Of a stretch of DNA of 64,000 nt, positions 1 to 11,813 are shown piece by piece. Below the pieces are notes generated by a model, which had not been told where the DNA came from, searched no databases, and saw nothing but the letters and a program-made list of their open reading frames with translations. The DNA is from Lysobacterales bacterium (GTDB taxonomy: Bacteria > Pseudomonadota > Gammaproteobacteria > Xanthomonadales > Marinicellaceae). The translations under genes were made by a program, and so were the position numbers. The DNA lies in NCBI GenBank assembly GCA_027067055.1, contig JAMOMK010000110.1:1-64000 (forward strand), in the 5' to 3' direction. Position 1 is the first letter of the stretch. Each line of letters starts with the position of its first letter.

Positions 1-2
1 TA

Positions 3-50
3 AAAACAGTTGAGAAAAACCGCGATGCGATTGAATTAACAGGGAAGTAA
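3..50 (+). CDS. 3' end of an unidentified reading frame, cut by window edge
   Basis: A frame open to the left edge encodes about 15 residues ending KNRDAIELTGK and stops at 48-50. It is too short to assign to a family. In many gammaproteobacteria parB precedes the atp operon, but nothing visible here supports that identity, and the DNA that follows is full of mobile-element debris. It may be the C-terminus of a real gene or chance. Confidence 0.2.
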   Translation, partial: KTVEKNRDAIELTGK

Positions 51-99
51 GGAAAAACTAAAAGGATTTGAAACTAAAAGGAATTAAAATCAAGGAAGA

Positions 100-262
100 C
101 CCAAATCCCGATATAGAAAGTACGATGATAGCACAAGTCCTTGATGCACCTAGAAAACCCAGAAAAAGCTTCATCACCAATGAGGCGACTTTAGTTTTTC
201 TTGATTTCCTATGCACATCAGTTACTTGCACTCTCAAACGCATTTCTATATCGGGATTTGGG
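100..262. repeat. 163-bp imperfect palindromic element (MITE/REP-like)
   Basis: Positions 100-119 and 243-262 are a perfect 20-bp inverted repeat (left arm starts CCCAAATCCCGATATAGAAA). The symmetry continues inward with mismatches: 123-168 resembles the reverse complement of about 195-240. Both strands therefore encode similar short peptides ending in related SISGFG or PNPDIES motifs, a by-product of the palindrome. This is the form of a non-autonomous mobile palindromic element. The RNA could fold into one long hairpin. No flanking target duplication was identified. Confidence 0.7.
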
Positions 263-443
263 GAAGAGGAAAAAGCCTATGAGTGAAAACTTATGGGCTT
301 TTAAACATCCAAAGGTAGATTGCTTGCAATTGCGACTTTAATACAGAAACTAAACCTCACAAACCTTACTGGCAAACATTTTGCTTTGCCCAAAAGCAAC
401 AGAGGGTTCAATCCATCAGTATTTGTCAATTCATTGGCACTAG

Positions 444-611
444 CAACACGAAGGCGGCATACGTTATTGTGATGAAGAGAAGGTTCACTTTGCCATTAGA
501 GCAATAACGAGCCAATCACTAAAAAGCTTTATTAACACATTGGATGAAGCCCAGTGGGAGCCTGTAATAAAATCAGATGGTACAGAATCAACAATAGTTC
601 GATTTACATGA
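444..611 (+). pseudogene. IS1380-like transposase fragment
   Basis: An open frame without a start codon, closed upstream by a stop at 441-443 and ending at 609-611, reads GGIRYCDEEKVHFAI, then LDEAQWEPVI. From memory this pattern (RYCxExxxxFAIG ... AxxAIPEExWxP) belongs to the central part of IS1380-family transposases. Only about 55 residues remain, with no DDE catalytic core complete and no terminal inverted repeats found. It is a decayed insertion-sequence relic. The family call is from pattern recognition only. Confidence 0.5.
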
Positions 612-762
612 AAACAGTGGCGGAATTGAAACAACGAGATTAAGCCAGTTAAAACTGTCAGATTTTAACTGCCAGAACAATTTTATTCGTCAAACTAGAT
701 TTGGTGGGAAACTAGTTTCTATTTCGAGATTTAGGTTATTTAAAAAAAGGGTATATTATTAA
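598..762 (+). pseudogene. Tyrosine recombinase (integrase) fragment
   Basis: A frame without a start codon reads GGIETTRLSQLKLSDFN, then FIRQTRFGGK, and stops at 760-762. This resembles the region of tyrosine integrases that follows the first catalytic Arg (TGLRxSELLxLxxxDID ... IRQTKFGKxRxVPL). The catalytic Arg position is degraded (GIETTRLS) and the C-terminal HxxR and Tyr motifs are missing, so it cannot be functional. It overlaps the end of the transposase fragment in another frame, so the two relics were joined by deletion or insertion. Confidence 0.45.
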
Positions 763-771
763 CTGCTAGTA

Positions 772-800
772 TTGCTTAATGAATATGAACCCTATATAAT
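772..800 (+). promoter_or_regulatory. Sigma70-type promoter of the atp operon
   Basis: TTGCTT (772-777) and TATAAT (795-800) are separated by 17 bp, a near-consensus promoter with a predicted start near 807, about 70 bp before atpI. It lies directly after the integrase relic, so the mobile debris ends just upstream of the essential operon's promoter. Confidence 0.6.
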
Positions 801-876
801 GCACCGGCTTTTAGTATGGCTAATTGATTTTTAATCGCATTTAGAGTTGGCGACTAGGGATGTTGAGCAAAAAAAT

Positions 877-2135
<1,259 letters not shown>

Positions 2136-2185
2136 TACAAACTAATTACAAACATTTTTTTAAAAACTTTCGTCAAAACAATTAA

Positions 2186-2485
<300 letters not shown>

Positions 2486-2530
2486 ATTAAGTCTTTAATT
2501 TTTTATTAACTTAATTAGGAGAATATCGCA

Positions 2531-3001
2531 ATGAATATAGGTATCACTTTAATCATCCAAATGGTGGTTTTCATGACGGTTGTACTAATCACCATGAAAT
2601 ACATCTGGCCCGTCATATTGGGCGCAATGGAAGAACGTGAAAAACAAATCGCTGATGGTCTAGCTGCATCAGATGAAGCCGAAGTTGCTTTGAAAAAAGC
2701 ACAGGTTGAAGCTGAAGGGATTCTTAATGAAGCGCGCACCGATGCCGGTGAAGTGCGAGAAGGTGCTAATAAAATGGCAACAAAAATTAAGGATCAAGCA
2801 AAAGCAGATGCTATCGCTGAAAAAGAGCGTCAAATGGCAGCTGCAGTTGCAGAAATTGAACAAGAAGCTAATCGTGCAAAAGAAGATCTACGCAAGCAAG
2901 TGTCATCATTGGCATTAGCGGGTGCGGAAAAATTACTGAACAAAGAAGTTGATTCTAAAGTTCATGCCGATTTACTTAATGACTTAGTTAAAGAGATTTA
3001 A
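2531..3001 (+). CDS. atpF: F0F1 ATP synthase subunit b
   Basis: Peripheral stalk subunit of 156 residues: one N-terminal membrane helix (about residues 5-27) followed by a long charged alpha-helical region rich in Ala, Glu and Lys that forms the right-handed coiled coil. Length matches E. coli subunit b (156). It is preceded by AGGAGA and lies 1 bp from atpH, so the two stator subunits are probably translationally coupled. Confidence 0.96.
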   Translation: MNIGITLIIQMVVFMTVVLITMKYIWPVILGAMEEREKQIADGLAASDEAEVALKKAQVEAEGILNEARTDAGEVREGANKMATKIKDQAKADAIAEKERQMAAAVAEIEQEANRAKEDLRKQVSSLALAGAEKLLNKEVDSKVHADLLNDLVKEI

Positions 3002-3002
3002 T

Positions 3003-3530
3003 ATGGCGCAATATGTAACCTTGGCAAGACCTTATGCAAAAGCGGCTTTCGATTTTGCTAAAGAGGCTGGTTTGGTTGATTCGTGGATGCAACAATTAAC
3101 CGTATCTGCGGGGCTTGCAAGCATAAGCGAAGTTGCACAGTCTTTTTCATCTCCAGAAAAAGACAACGACCAATTAGTTGGTATGTTGTCAGGCTCTGAT
3201 GCTGATGATGGCTATAAAAACTTTATTCAACTCATAGCTGATAATAACCGTTTGGCATTATTGCCAGATGTTGTTAATGTTTTTAAGTACATCAGTGAGC
3301 AAGATGCCAAAGCACTAAGTGCCGATGTTTATACAGCAGCAGAACTTAATCAAGAACAACTGGACAAAATTGCCGCTTCTTTGTCAAAAAGAACAGGTAA
3401 AACAGTCAACCTTACCCAACACAAGGACGAATCGCTTTTAAGTGGTGCACGTATTGTGGCAGGTGATTTAGTTATTGATGGTTCATTAAAGGCTAAACTA
3501 GAAAAATTAAAAACAGAATTATTAAACTAA
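3003..3530 (+). CDS. atpH: F0F1 ATP synthase subunit delta
   Basis: Stator subunit of 175 residues that binds the N-terminus of subunit alpha and the end of subunit b. The start (VTLARPYAKAAFDFA) and the C-terminal pattern (SLLSGARIVAGDLVIDGSLKAKLEKL) are diagnostic of the OSCP/delta family. The gene follows atpF by one base and is separated from atpA by 73 bp that contain a hairpin. Confidence 0.96.
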   Translation: MAQYVTLARPYAKAAFDFAKEAGLVDSWMQQLTVSAGLASISEVAQSFSSPEKDNDQLVGMLSGSDADDGYKNFIQLIADNNRLALLPDVVNVFKYISEQDAKALSADVYTAAELNQEQLDKIAASLSKRTGKTVNLTQHKDESLLSGARIVAGDLVIDGSLKAKLEKLKTELLN

Positions 3531-3560
3531 CTAATAGTTTAATAACTCTATATAAATAAC

Positions 3561-3580
3561 GAGTTATAAAAGTATAACTC
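3561..3580 (+). other. Small hairpin in the atpH-atpA leader
   Basis: GAGTTATA and TATAACTC form a perfect 8-bp stem with a 4-base loop, ending 23 bp before the atpA start. There is no T-run, so it is not an intrinsic terminator. It could affect mRNA processing or translation of atpA, which is needed in three copies per complex; this is inference. Confidence 0.4.
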
Positions 3581-3603
3581 ACTAATTGGAAAGAGGACTC
3601 GCA

Positions 3604-5151
3604 ATGCAAACGACATTGAATCCATCAGAAATTAGCGAACTTATTAAAGAGCGCATAAAGAATTTCAAAGTACAGTCAGAAGCAAGAACAGAAGGAACAG
3701 TTGTGTCTGTCTCTGATGGTATTGCCCGTATTCACGGCTTGGCCGATGTAATGCAAGGTGAAATGATTGAATTACCTAACAACACTTATGCTCTGGCGTT
3801 AAACTTAGAGCGTGATTCTGTTGGTGTAGTGATCATGGGTGATTACACCAATATTTCAGAAGGCGACAAAGCCAAATGTACTGGTAAAATTTTAGAAGTA
3901 CCAGTAGGACCAGAAATGGTTGGACGTGTTGTTGATGCATTGGGTAATCCAATTGATGGAAACGGTCCAATTGATGCTAAAGCCATGTCTCCAGTGGAGC
4001 GTATTGCACCTGGTGTAATTGAGCGTCAATCGGTTGATCAACCAGTGCAAACTGGTCTTAAATCAATTGATGCGATGGTTCCTGTTGGACGTGGACAACG
4101 TGAACTAATTATTGGTGACAGACAAACAGGTAAAACAGCAGTAGCAATTGATGCCATTATCAACCAAAAAGGTAAAGGCGTTACTTGTATCTATGTGGCT
4201 ATTGGTCAAAAACGTTCATCTGTTACGGCAATTGTACGTAAATTAGAAGAGTTTGGCGCAATGGAGCACACAATTATTGTTGCAGCAACAGCATCAGATT
4301 CAGCAGCGATGCAATACATGGCTCCTTATGCAGGTTGTGCCATGGGTGAATATTTCCGTGATCGCGGCGAAGATGCTCTTATCGTTTATGATGATTTGAC
4401 TAAACAAGCATGGGCTTACCGTCAGGTATCTCTATTGTTGAAACGTCCTCCAGGTCGAGAAGCTTATCCTGGTGATGTTTTCTATCTTCATTCACGTTTA
4501 TTAGAGCGTGCATCAAGAGTCAATGCAGATTATGTTGAAGAGTTTACTAAAGGTGAAGTTAAAGGTAAAACGGGTTCATTAACAGCCTTACCAATTATTG
4601 AAACACAAGCCGGTGACGTATCCGCTTTCGTACCAACAAACGTAATTTCAATTACAGATGGACAAATCTTCTTAGAAACAGATTTATTTAATGCAGGTAT
4701 TCGTCCAGCGATTAATGCAGGTCTTTCTGTATCGCGTGTGGGTGGAGCGGCGCAAACTAAAGTGGTTAAGAAACTCGGTGGCGGTGTTCGTTTGGCACTA
4801 GCGCAATACCGTGAACTAGCGGCTTTCGCGCAATTTGCATCAGATTTGGATGAAATTACACGTAAGCAATTAGAACGCGGCCAAAAAGTAACCGAATTAA
4901 TGAAACAAGGTCAATACTCGCCAATGAGCGTAGCTGAAATGGCTGTGACATTATATGCTGTTGATAAAGGTTACATGGATGATATTGCGATCAATAAAAT
5001 TGGTGCTTTTGAAGCAGGTTTAATGGATCACATGAACGGTGAAAATGAGTCATTCATGAACGACTTAAGTGAAACTGGTGCATACAATGACGAAATCGAA
5101 GCATCGATTAAATCAGGTATAGAAGCATTCAAGAAAACAGGTTCTTGGTAA
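3604..5151 (+). CDS. atpA: F0F1 ATP synthase subunit alpha
   Basis: Non-catalytic nucleotide-binding subunit of F1, 515 residues (family about 513). Walker A is GDRQTGKTA and the conserved VSRVGGAAQ segment is present. The open frame extends to TTG 3586, but ATG 3604 has AGAGGA seven bases upstream and gives the family's usual N-terminus ([18 protein letters not shown]), so 3604 is the chosen start. Highly conserved along its full length, no oddities. Confidence 0.98.
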   Translation: MQTTLNPSEISELIKERIKNFKVQSEARTEGTVVSVSDGIARIHGLADVMQGEMIELPNNTYALALNLERDSVGVVIMGDYTNISEGDKAKCTGKILEVPVGPEMVGRVVDALGNPIDGNGPIDAKAMSPVERIAPGVIERQSVDQPVQTGLKSIDAMVPVGRGQRELIIGDRQTGKTAVAIDAIINQKGKGVTCIYVAIGQKRSSVTAIVRKLEEFGAMEHTIIVAATASDSAAMQYMAPYAGCAMGEYFRDRGEDALIVYDDLTKQAWAYRQVSLLLKRPPGREAYPGDVFYLHSRLLERASRVNADYVEEFTKGEVKGKTGSLTALPIIETQAGDVSAFVPTNVISITDGQIFLETDLFNAGIRPAINAGLSVSRVGGAAQTKVVKKLGGGVRLALAQYRELAAFAQFASDLDEITRKQLERGQKVTELMKQGQYSPMSVAEMAVTLYAVDKGYMDDIAINKIGAFEAGLMDHMNGENESFMNDLSETGAYNDEIEASIKSGIEAFKKTGSW

Positions 5152-5184
5152 GCTTTTAGGTAAACAATTAATTAGAGAACAATT

Positions 5185-6045
5185 ATGGCAGTTGGAAGTG
5201 AAATTGTAACCAAAATCAAAAGTGTGCAGTCCACCAAAAAGGTGACTTCCGCTTTGGAAATGGTTTCAGCCAGTAAGATTAAGAAGGCCAAAGATCAGAT
5301 GTTGGAAGCGCGACCTTATGCACGACAAATGCAAAAAATAATAGGTCATATGGCGCATTCATCACCAGAATACAGACATCCTTTTATGAAAGAGCGTGAA
5401 ATTAAGCGTGTAGGATATGTTGTTATTTCCACTGATCGTGGATTATGTGGTGGTTTGAATACCAACCTTTTCAAGAAAAGTCTTGCGCACATGAGGGAAT
5501 ATCAGGATGGGAATATTGAAATTGATGTTGTAACTGTTGGAAATAAAGCATCAAACTTCTTTAAGAAGATTGCGGTTGATTTAAAAGCCAGTATTCCTTC
5601 ATTAGGTGACAATCCTGATTTAACTGACTTAATCGGTGTGGTTAAAGTGATGCTTGATGCCTTTGGGGATGAAAAAATTGACAGACTTTATTTAGTCTTT
5701 AATGATTTCGTTAACTCCATTACGCAAAAGCCAGAAGTTCAGCAGATGTTGCCATTAAAGCCAGACAAAGATAAGCAAATTCGAGATAATTTTGATTACA
5801 TCTATGAACCAGAAGCTAAAGAAGTTCTAGAATACATATTAGGTCGTTATGTTGAAGCCCTAGTTTTTCAAGGGGTTCTTGAAAATCTAGCCAGTGAACA
5901 TGCGGCACGTATGGTTGCGATGAAAAATGCAACCGACAATGCAACTGACCTAATTAAAGATTTACAATTAATATATAACAAGGCGCGTCAAGCTGCCATT
6001 ACACAAGAAATTTCTGAAATTGTCAGCGGTGCTGCTGCAGTTTAA
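5185..6045 (+). CDS. atpG: F0F1 ATP synthase subunit gamma
   Basis: Central rotating shaft, 286 residues. The N-terminal helix ([21 protein letters not shown]) and the C-terminal helix ([18 protein letters not shown]) that form the coiled coil inside the alpha-beta hexamer are both clear, as is the [11 protein letters not shown] motif. Length equals that of E. coli AtpG within one residue. It follows atpA by 33 bp. Confidence 0.97.
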   Translation: MAVGSEIVTKIKSVQSTKKVTSALEMVSASKIKKAKDQMLEARPYARQMQKIIGHMAHSSPEYRHPFMKEREIKRVGYVVISTDRGLCGGLNTNLFKKSLAHMREYQDGNIEIDVVTVGNKASNFFKKIAVDLKASIPSLGDNPDLTDLIGVVKVMLDAFGDEKIDRLYLVFNDFVNSITQKPEVQQMLPLKPDKDKQIRDNFDYIYEPEAKEVLEYILGRYVEALVFQGVLENLASEHAARMVAMKNATDNATDLIKDLQLIYNKARQAAITQEISEIVSGAAAV

Positions 6046-6057
6046 GGGATAAAATAG

Positions 6058-7473
<1,416 letters not shown>

Positions 7474-7507
7474 TAGCCTAAAAGCTATTTAACTCGCGGA
7501 GAAAAAT

Positions 7508-7930
7508 ATGAGTTCAATACAATGTGACATCGTAAGTGCCGAAACTGAGATATTCTCAGGTGAAGTCGCTATGGTATTTGCAACAGGAATAGCCGGTGAA
7601 TTGGGTATCGCACCACAACACGCACCGCTAATTACTTTGTTAAAGCCAGGTGAAGTACGCGTCGAACTAAAAGATGGAACCCACCAAAACTATTACGTTT
7701 CTGGTGGTATCCTCGAGGTTCAACCGTATCTAGTCTCCGTACTTGCCGACACAGCAACACGTGCCGAAGACATTGACGAAGCCGCAGCGATTCAAGCAAA
7801 AGAAGAAGCCGAACGCTTGCTCAAAGATTCTGACAAACGCCAAGACATTGCGCAAGTCCAAGCCGAACTATCAAAAGCCTTAGCCCAGCTACACGCACTT
7901 GCTCGCTTGAAAAAGAATTTGAAAAGGTAG
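7508..7930 (+). CDS. atpC: F0F1 ATP synthase subunit epsilon
   Basis: Regulatory rotor subunit of 140 residues. The N-terminal beta sandwich (CDIVSAETEIFSGEVAMVFA; GELGIAPQHAPLIT) and the C-terminal two-helix hairpin (about residues 90-138), which can inhibit ATP hydrolysis, are both present. It is the last gene of the operon and is followed by a strong intrinsic terminator. Confidence 0.96.
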   Translation: MSSIQCDIVSAETEIFSGEVAMVFATGIAGELGIAPQHAPLITLLKPGEVRVELKDGTHQNYYVSGGILEVQPYLVSVLADTATRAEDIDEAAAIQAKEEAERLLKDSDKRQDIAQVQAELSKALAQLHALARLKKNLKR

Positions 7931-7953
7931 ACAACCTATCAAAACCTCAAAAT

Positions 7954-7983
7954 AAAAAAGCCAACGTAACTGTTGGCTTTTTT
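7954..7983 (+). terminator. Intrinsic terminator of the atp operon
   Basis: AAAAAAGCCAAC and GTTGGCTTTTTT pair in a 12-bp stem with a 6-base loop, followed by T residues. It is symmetric enough to stop transcription from both sides. Confidence 0.9.
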
Positions 7984-8095
7984 ATGCATGTAGTGGGTCA
8001 CCTGCGTGGCCCTTAGATAAGAAACTGAAGCGGGAAAAAGGAAGCATTTAGCAATAGAGTCTGGTATTAATGCCCTAGGAGCTCATGGTTAAAGC

Positions 8096-8914
8096 TTAGC
8101 TTTTTTGACACCTAGCACAATAAAACGCACTGCGTTGTCCGATGGTTGTTTTTTTAATGGTATTTTTACATTCAATACAAGGTTTGTTTTCACGACCATA
8201 AACCTTAAGCTCTTGAGCAAAATAACCAGGCTTTCCTTCGGAATTGATAAAATCTGACAAAGTGGTTCCACCTGCTGCGATGGCACTTGACAAGACTTGC
8301 TTTATGCTTTTGGCAAGTTGTTGGTAACGTTTGAGAGAAATCTTTCCTGCTGGTTTTTTTGGGTTTATTTTTGCCATGAACAGGGCTTCACTGGCATAAA
8401 TATTACCAACACCGACAACAACTTTCCCATCCATAATAAAGTTTTTGACTGCTTGGGTTTTGTTGATGGATTTCTGCTTTAGCATTTTGCCATTAAATTC
8501 ATCTGTTAGCGGTTCAGGGCCTAAGTTTTTGATGAGTTTGTGGTTAAGATAATCTTGAGTATCAAGAATACAACCAAAACGTCTAGGGTCATTAAATCTT
8601 AATGTTGTTTCGTCATCCATAACCATTTCAAAATGATCATGCTTTGCAAGAGGCTGGTTGTCTGTATTAATCACCAGTGAACCAGACATACCTAAATGCA
8701 GTATCAATGTTGCGCCATCATCCAGGTGAATAAGTATATATTTTGCTCGTCTAGCAACACCAATCACTTTTTGTTTAAGGTATTTATCAATTAAATCGGC
8801 TGGTATTTTCCAACGTAAAGAGTCATTATGGATGTTAATTTTTTTTATGGTTTTATTTTCTAACCAAGGTTTAATGCCATTTACCGTGGTTTCAACCTCG
8901 GGTAATTCAGGCAT
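8096..8914 (-). CDS. mutM: Formamidopyrimidine-DNA glycosylase (MutM/Fpg)
   Basis: Bifunctional glycosylase/AP lyase that removes 8-oxoguanine and formamidopyrimidines from DNA. 272 residues. The N-terminal PELPEVE contains the catalytic Pro2 and Glu3; the helix-two-turn-helix contains VVGVGNIYASEALF; the C-terminal zinc finger has CIEC and CARC. It overlaps the end of nudC by 8 bp, so it is the distal gene of a minus-strand group starting with bactofilin, erpA and nudC. Confidence 0.96.
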   Translation of the reverse strand: MPELPEVETTVNGIKPWLENKTIKKINIHNDSLRWKIPADLIDKYLKQKVIGVARRAKYILIHLDDGATLILHLGMSGSLVINTDNQPLAKHDHFEMVMDDETTLRFNDPRRFGCILDTQDYLNHKLIKNLGPEPLTDEFNGKMLKQKSINKTQAVKNFIMDGKVVVGVGNIYASEALFMAKINPKKPAGKISLKRYQQLAKSIKQVLSSAIAAGGTTLSDFINSEGKPGYFAQELKVYGRENKPCIECKNTIKKTTIGQRSAFYCARCQKS

Positions 8915-9797
8915 CCTGTTCTTCTAACCATTCTACAATAAGGTTGTGGGCTACGGTATATCTCGGTGCAATTGTCACATACCCTTCTTTTAGCATCTCA
9001 TTAAGCTGTTTGCGAGTAAACCACTGCACATCTTCCATTTCATCATTTGTTTTGATGTCTTCGTTTTCAGCCTCTGCCGTAAAGGCGAGCATCAAAGCAG
9101 CAGGAAAAGGCCACGGTTGTGAGCCATAGTAATCAACGTTATGGACTCGTATGTTAGATTCTTCTTCTACTTCTCGCTTGACCGCTTCTTCAATTGTTTC
9201 TCCTGGTTCCACAAAGCCTGCCAATGTCGAATAGGCATAACTGGGCCACTCGGGCTTTCGACCAAGCAAACACTTATTTCCGTGTGTTACCAAAACTATA
9301 ATAGCTGGTTCAATATGAGGAAACTGCTCATGATTGTTTTCACAAAGAAGCCTGTGCCCCGTCCAATCAAGGGTGTTCTTAGTGCCGCATTTGGGGCAAA
9401 ACAGGCGGTTTCTTTGCCACAAATCTAAGCCGCGAGAATACAAAGCAATATGAGCTAAGTCATCATTGAGTTTTAGCGCGTAACGGCGAATAGAAGAAAA
9501 TTGTTTACCCACTTCTTTTTCAAGTTTTTCAGCTTGTTCCTCATTTAATGGGCACGAATACCACATTTGGTCGCCAACAAATCCCAAAAAGCAGGTTGCC
9601 TCACATTCGAACGGGTTTGATCTACGATAAATACTACCGTGCCGGTTCATGTAGATATGGTTGCCATTATAGACGGGGATATATTTACAGTCGTTGGAGG
9701 CTTGCATTTCTTTGAGTTCAGCTTCACGCTCTCTTAAGTGTGACGCTCTATCGAGTTTTTGTGCTCCAAAATAAATATTTTTTTCGTTTTTACTCAT
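8907..9797 (-). CDS. nudC: NAD(H) pyrophosphatase / NAD-cap decapping hydrolase (NudC)
   Basis: Nudix hydrolase of 296 residues that cleaves NAD(H) and removes NAD caps from RNA. The Nudix box GFVEPGETIEEAVKREVEEE is complete, followed by the SQPWPFP motif that marks the NudC subgroup. A zinc-binding CPKCG lies before the catalytic domain; the second metal pair reads CENNH, so the fourth ligand is probably not Cys. The frame extends upstream to 9902, inside erpA, but ATG 9797 has AAGGA ten bases before it and gives a normal N-terminus. Confidence 0.93.
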   Translation of the reverse strand: MSKNEKNIYFGAQKLDRASHLREREAELKEMQASNDCKYIPVYNGNHIYMNRHGSIYRRSNPFECEATCFLGFVGDQMWYSCPLNEEQAEKLEKEVGKQFSSIRRYALKLNDDLAHIALYSRGLDLWQRNRLFCPKCGTKNTLDWTGHRLLCENNHEQFPHIEPAIIVLVTHGNKCLLGRKPEWPSYAYSTLAGFVEPGETIEEAVKREVEEESNIRVHNVDYYGSQPWPFPAALMLAFTAEAENEDIKTNDEMEDVQWFTRKQLNEMLKEGYVTIAPRYTVAHNLIVEWLEEQDA

Positions 9798-9807
9798 CTT
9801 TTTATCC

Positions 9808-10140
9808 TTAAATTGAAAACGAACTGCCACAACCACAGGTTGTTTTCGCATTGGGGTTTTCAACAACAAAACGGGAACCTTGTAAGTCCTCCTTATAATC
9901 AACTACAGAATTAATTAAATAGGGAAAACTCATCGGATCAACCATCATGCAAACACCATCATTATCAATAATAAAATCACCTTCTTCATTTTCGTCTTCA
10001 AAGGCAAAGCCATACTGAAACCCTGAACAGCCACCACCAATAATGTATACCCGAAGTTTTAAATCGGGGTTTTGTTCCTCTAAAACCAGTTCTCTAATTT
10101 TACTAGCCGCAGAATCTGATAAAACAATATTGTTTGACAC
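9808..10140 (-). CDS. erpA: Iron-sulfur cluster insertion protein ErpA
   Basis: A-type carrier of 110 residues that delivers [4Fe-4S] clusters to apo-proteins. The three cluster cysteines are visible: one in [11 protein letters not shown] and two in the C-terminal CGCG. The spacing and length match ErpA rather than IscA. It starts two bases after the bactofilin stop. Clients in this window would include HemN, the Mbx-type complex and the ferredoxin fusion. Confidence 0.93.
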   Translation of the reverse strand: MSNNIVLSDSAASKIRELVLEEQNPDLKLRVYIIGGGCSGFQYGFAFEDENEEGDFIIDNDGVCMMVDPMSFPYLINSVVDYKEDLQGSRFVVENPNAKTTCGCGSSFSI

Positions 10141-10142
10141 TA

Positions 10143-10574
10143 TTATTTGATTTTTTTGTCTTCAATATTAGAAATTTTACTGCTCTTTTTATCATCCTGA
10201 TAAATGAGTTGCCCATTAATTCTTGAGCCAGTATTCATTTCAATAGTACTATAATAAACATTGCCTTCAATATTGGCCTTTGAAGCAACCTCTACCTTTC
10301 CAGTTGAAGTAATGTCCCCTTTAATTTTGCCATTAACGATAATATTAGCTACATTGATTTTACCATCGATGAAACCACTTTCGCTGATGGTTAGTACATC
10401 ATCGGTTTGTGAGCCAGTGATACTTCCCGTGATTGTGCCATCCAATATCAACATGCCATTAAAGCTAATGTCACCATTTATTGTTGTTCCTTCACCCAAT
10501 AATGTATGGCCTTTTTTTGAATTGCTTGTTGAAGAGCTGGTTGTTTTTGTGTTGTTGTCTTTACTATTAAACAT
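10143..10574 (-). CDS. Bactofilin (polymer-forming cytoskeletal protein)
   Basis: 143 residues. After a Ser/Thr/Asn/Lys-rich N-terminal tail of about 25 residues comes a beta-helix repeat region ([17 protein letters not shown], then [16 protein letters not shown], then [16 protein letters not shown]), the hallmark of the bactofilin fold that self-assembles into filaments. A Lys-rich tail ends the protein. Bactofilins scaffold cell-shape or envelope enzymes; its partner is not visible here, although the preceding coiled-coil membrane protein is co-transcribed. Confidence 0.9.
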   Translation of the reverse strand: MFNSKDNNTKTTSSSTSNSKKGHTLLGEGTTINGDISFNGMLILDGTITGSITGSQTDDVLTISESGFIDGKINVANIIVNGKIKGDITSTGKVEVASKANIEGNVYYSTIEMNTGSRINGQLIYQDDKKSSKISNIEDKKIK

Positions 10575-10583
10575 AATTGCTAC

Positions 10584-11288
10584 CTATTTTATTAATGAGT
10601 GCCAAGGGGCTTTGTATTCTATTGTTTTTGCTTTTTTAATCTTGGGAAATAATTTTACTACCAGTTGTTCGGGTTTAAAACTATCTGGCAAAGAAAAATC
10701 AAAAGAAACCTTATGAAAATACTTGAATCGGTACTTGTTTGTTTCACCTTCAAGCAAATTAATTGATTGTTGTCTACCATTTTGTGTGCCTGTTACATGA
10801 AGACTGTATTTACCATAGACTTCATTGGCTCGTGCTATTTTGTTAACAAAGATAATGGATATGTTTTTTTGTGCCTGAGATCTTTCTACAATTGTCGCTT
10901 CAAAAACACGCAAACCTTTATTCTTTAGATTTGGACTTAATAGTCGCTCATAAAATTGAATGTCTTGCTTTAGTTGATTAAGTTCATCAAGGCGTAATTT
11001 ATAGTCACTTTGTAGTGCAACAACCGCTTGTTGTTTAATTTTCAACTCTGTTTCAAGCAAACTTTTTTTGCTTTCTAACTCAGAAACCTTATTCAAATAC
11101 GCTCTATTGTTTTCTTCTAGAACTTCATTTTGCGTTCTTAAGGTTGCTAGTTTTCTGTTGGAATAAAGTTCGTTAAAAACAAACCCAACAACCAAGGCAA
11201 TTAAGACACTAATAATGATAACAAGCTTTGAGCGAGGTTGAGTCATTCCTTTTTCTTGAATGACATATTTTGGTATCTCTATACCCAC
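10584..11288 (-). CDS. Single-pass membrane protein with coiled coil (DUF6776-like)
   Basis: 234 residues, GTG start. A short cytoplasmic N-terminus is followed by one transmembrane helix (about residues 21-40), a coiled coil with heptad pattern (about 48-120), then a C-terminal beta-rich domain of about 110 residues predicted to be periplasmic. From memory, proteins of this shape next to bactofilin are grouped as DUF6776. The gene lies ten bases upstream of bactofilin in the same direction, so a membrane anchor or partner for the bactofilin polymer is a reasonable inference. Confidence 0.6.
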   Translation of the reverse strand: MGIEIPKYVIQEKGMTQPRSKLVIIISVLIALVVGFVFNELYSNRKLATLRTQNEVLEENNRAYLNKVSELESKKSLLETELKIKQQAVVALQSDYKLRLDELNQLKQDIQFYERLLSPNLKNKGLRVFEATIVERSQAQKNISIIFVNKIARANEVYGKYSLHVTGTQNGRQQSINLLEGETNKYRFKYFHKVSFDFSLPDSFKPEQLVVKLFPKIKKAKTIEYKAPWHSLIK

Positions 11289-11369
11289 TTAGATTTTAAC
11301 CTTTATTAAAGAAACCGAATTATAGCACTTCATTTGTGGTGATAGACAAGGTAAACTTAACATTTATCA

Positions 11370-11813
11370 ATGAGAAAGCCTATGCTTTGGGTTAAAACCT
11401 TTCATTTGTTTTTTGTTATATCATGGTTTGCAGGTATTTTCTACCTGCCCCGCTTGTTTGTTAACCATGCCAGTCATAAGAGTGATGAGCATCATGAGCT
11501 GTTGATTGGAATGGAACACCGTTTAATAAAAATGATGGATTTCACCCTCGTTTTTGTTCTTATAACAGGTACCTGGTTGCTTTATATTGTATCTGGCGGC
11601 TTTGAAAAGTTTTATTTCCAACAAGGCTGGATTCATGCCAAAATTTTATTAGTGGTTTTATTAATAGCTTACCATTATTGGTGTAAAAAAATTCATCAAA
11701 ATTTCAAACAGAATAAAGAAATACATTCGCACAAATGGTTTCGGTGGTTTAATGAAATGCCCGTATTTGTATTAATCGCGATAATATACCTCGTTTTGGC
11801 AAAACCCTTTTAA
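11370..11813 (+). CDS. hemJ: Protoporphyrinogen IX oxidase (HemJ)
   Basis: Four-helix membrane protein of 147 residues converting protoporphyrinogen IX to protoporphyrin IX. The family pattern WVKTFHLFFVISWFAGIFYLPRLFV contains the conserved His and Arg, and LLIGMEHRLIK, a GTWLL helix and WIHAKILLVVLL follow in order. The stop overlaps the start of the MATE gene (TAATG). It is far from hemN (54394) but supplies the next step of the same pathway. Confidence 0.93.
   Translation: MRKPMLWVKTFHLFFVISWFAGIFYLPRLFVNHASHKSDEHHELLIGMEHRLIKMMDFTLVFVLITGTWLLYIVSGGFEKFYFQQGWIHAKILLVVLLIAYHYWCKKIHQNFKQNKEIHSHKWFRWFNEMPVFVLIAIIYLVLAKPF

Noticed and set aside
58-286. Two opposite small open frames that look alike
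   Set aside because: They are the two strands of the 163-bp palindrome; the similarity follows from the symmetry, so neither is called a gene.
7991-8010. GGGTCAC ... GTGGCCC inverted repeat after the atp terminator
   Set aside because: Only seven bases with one mismatch and no T-run; not distinguishable from chance.
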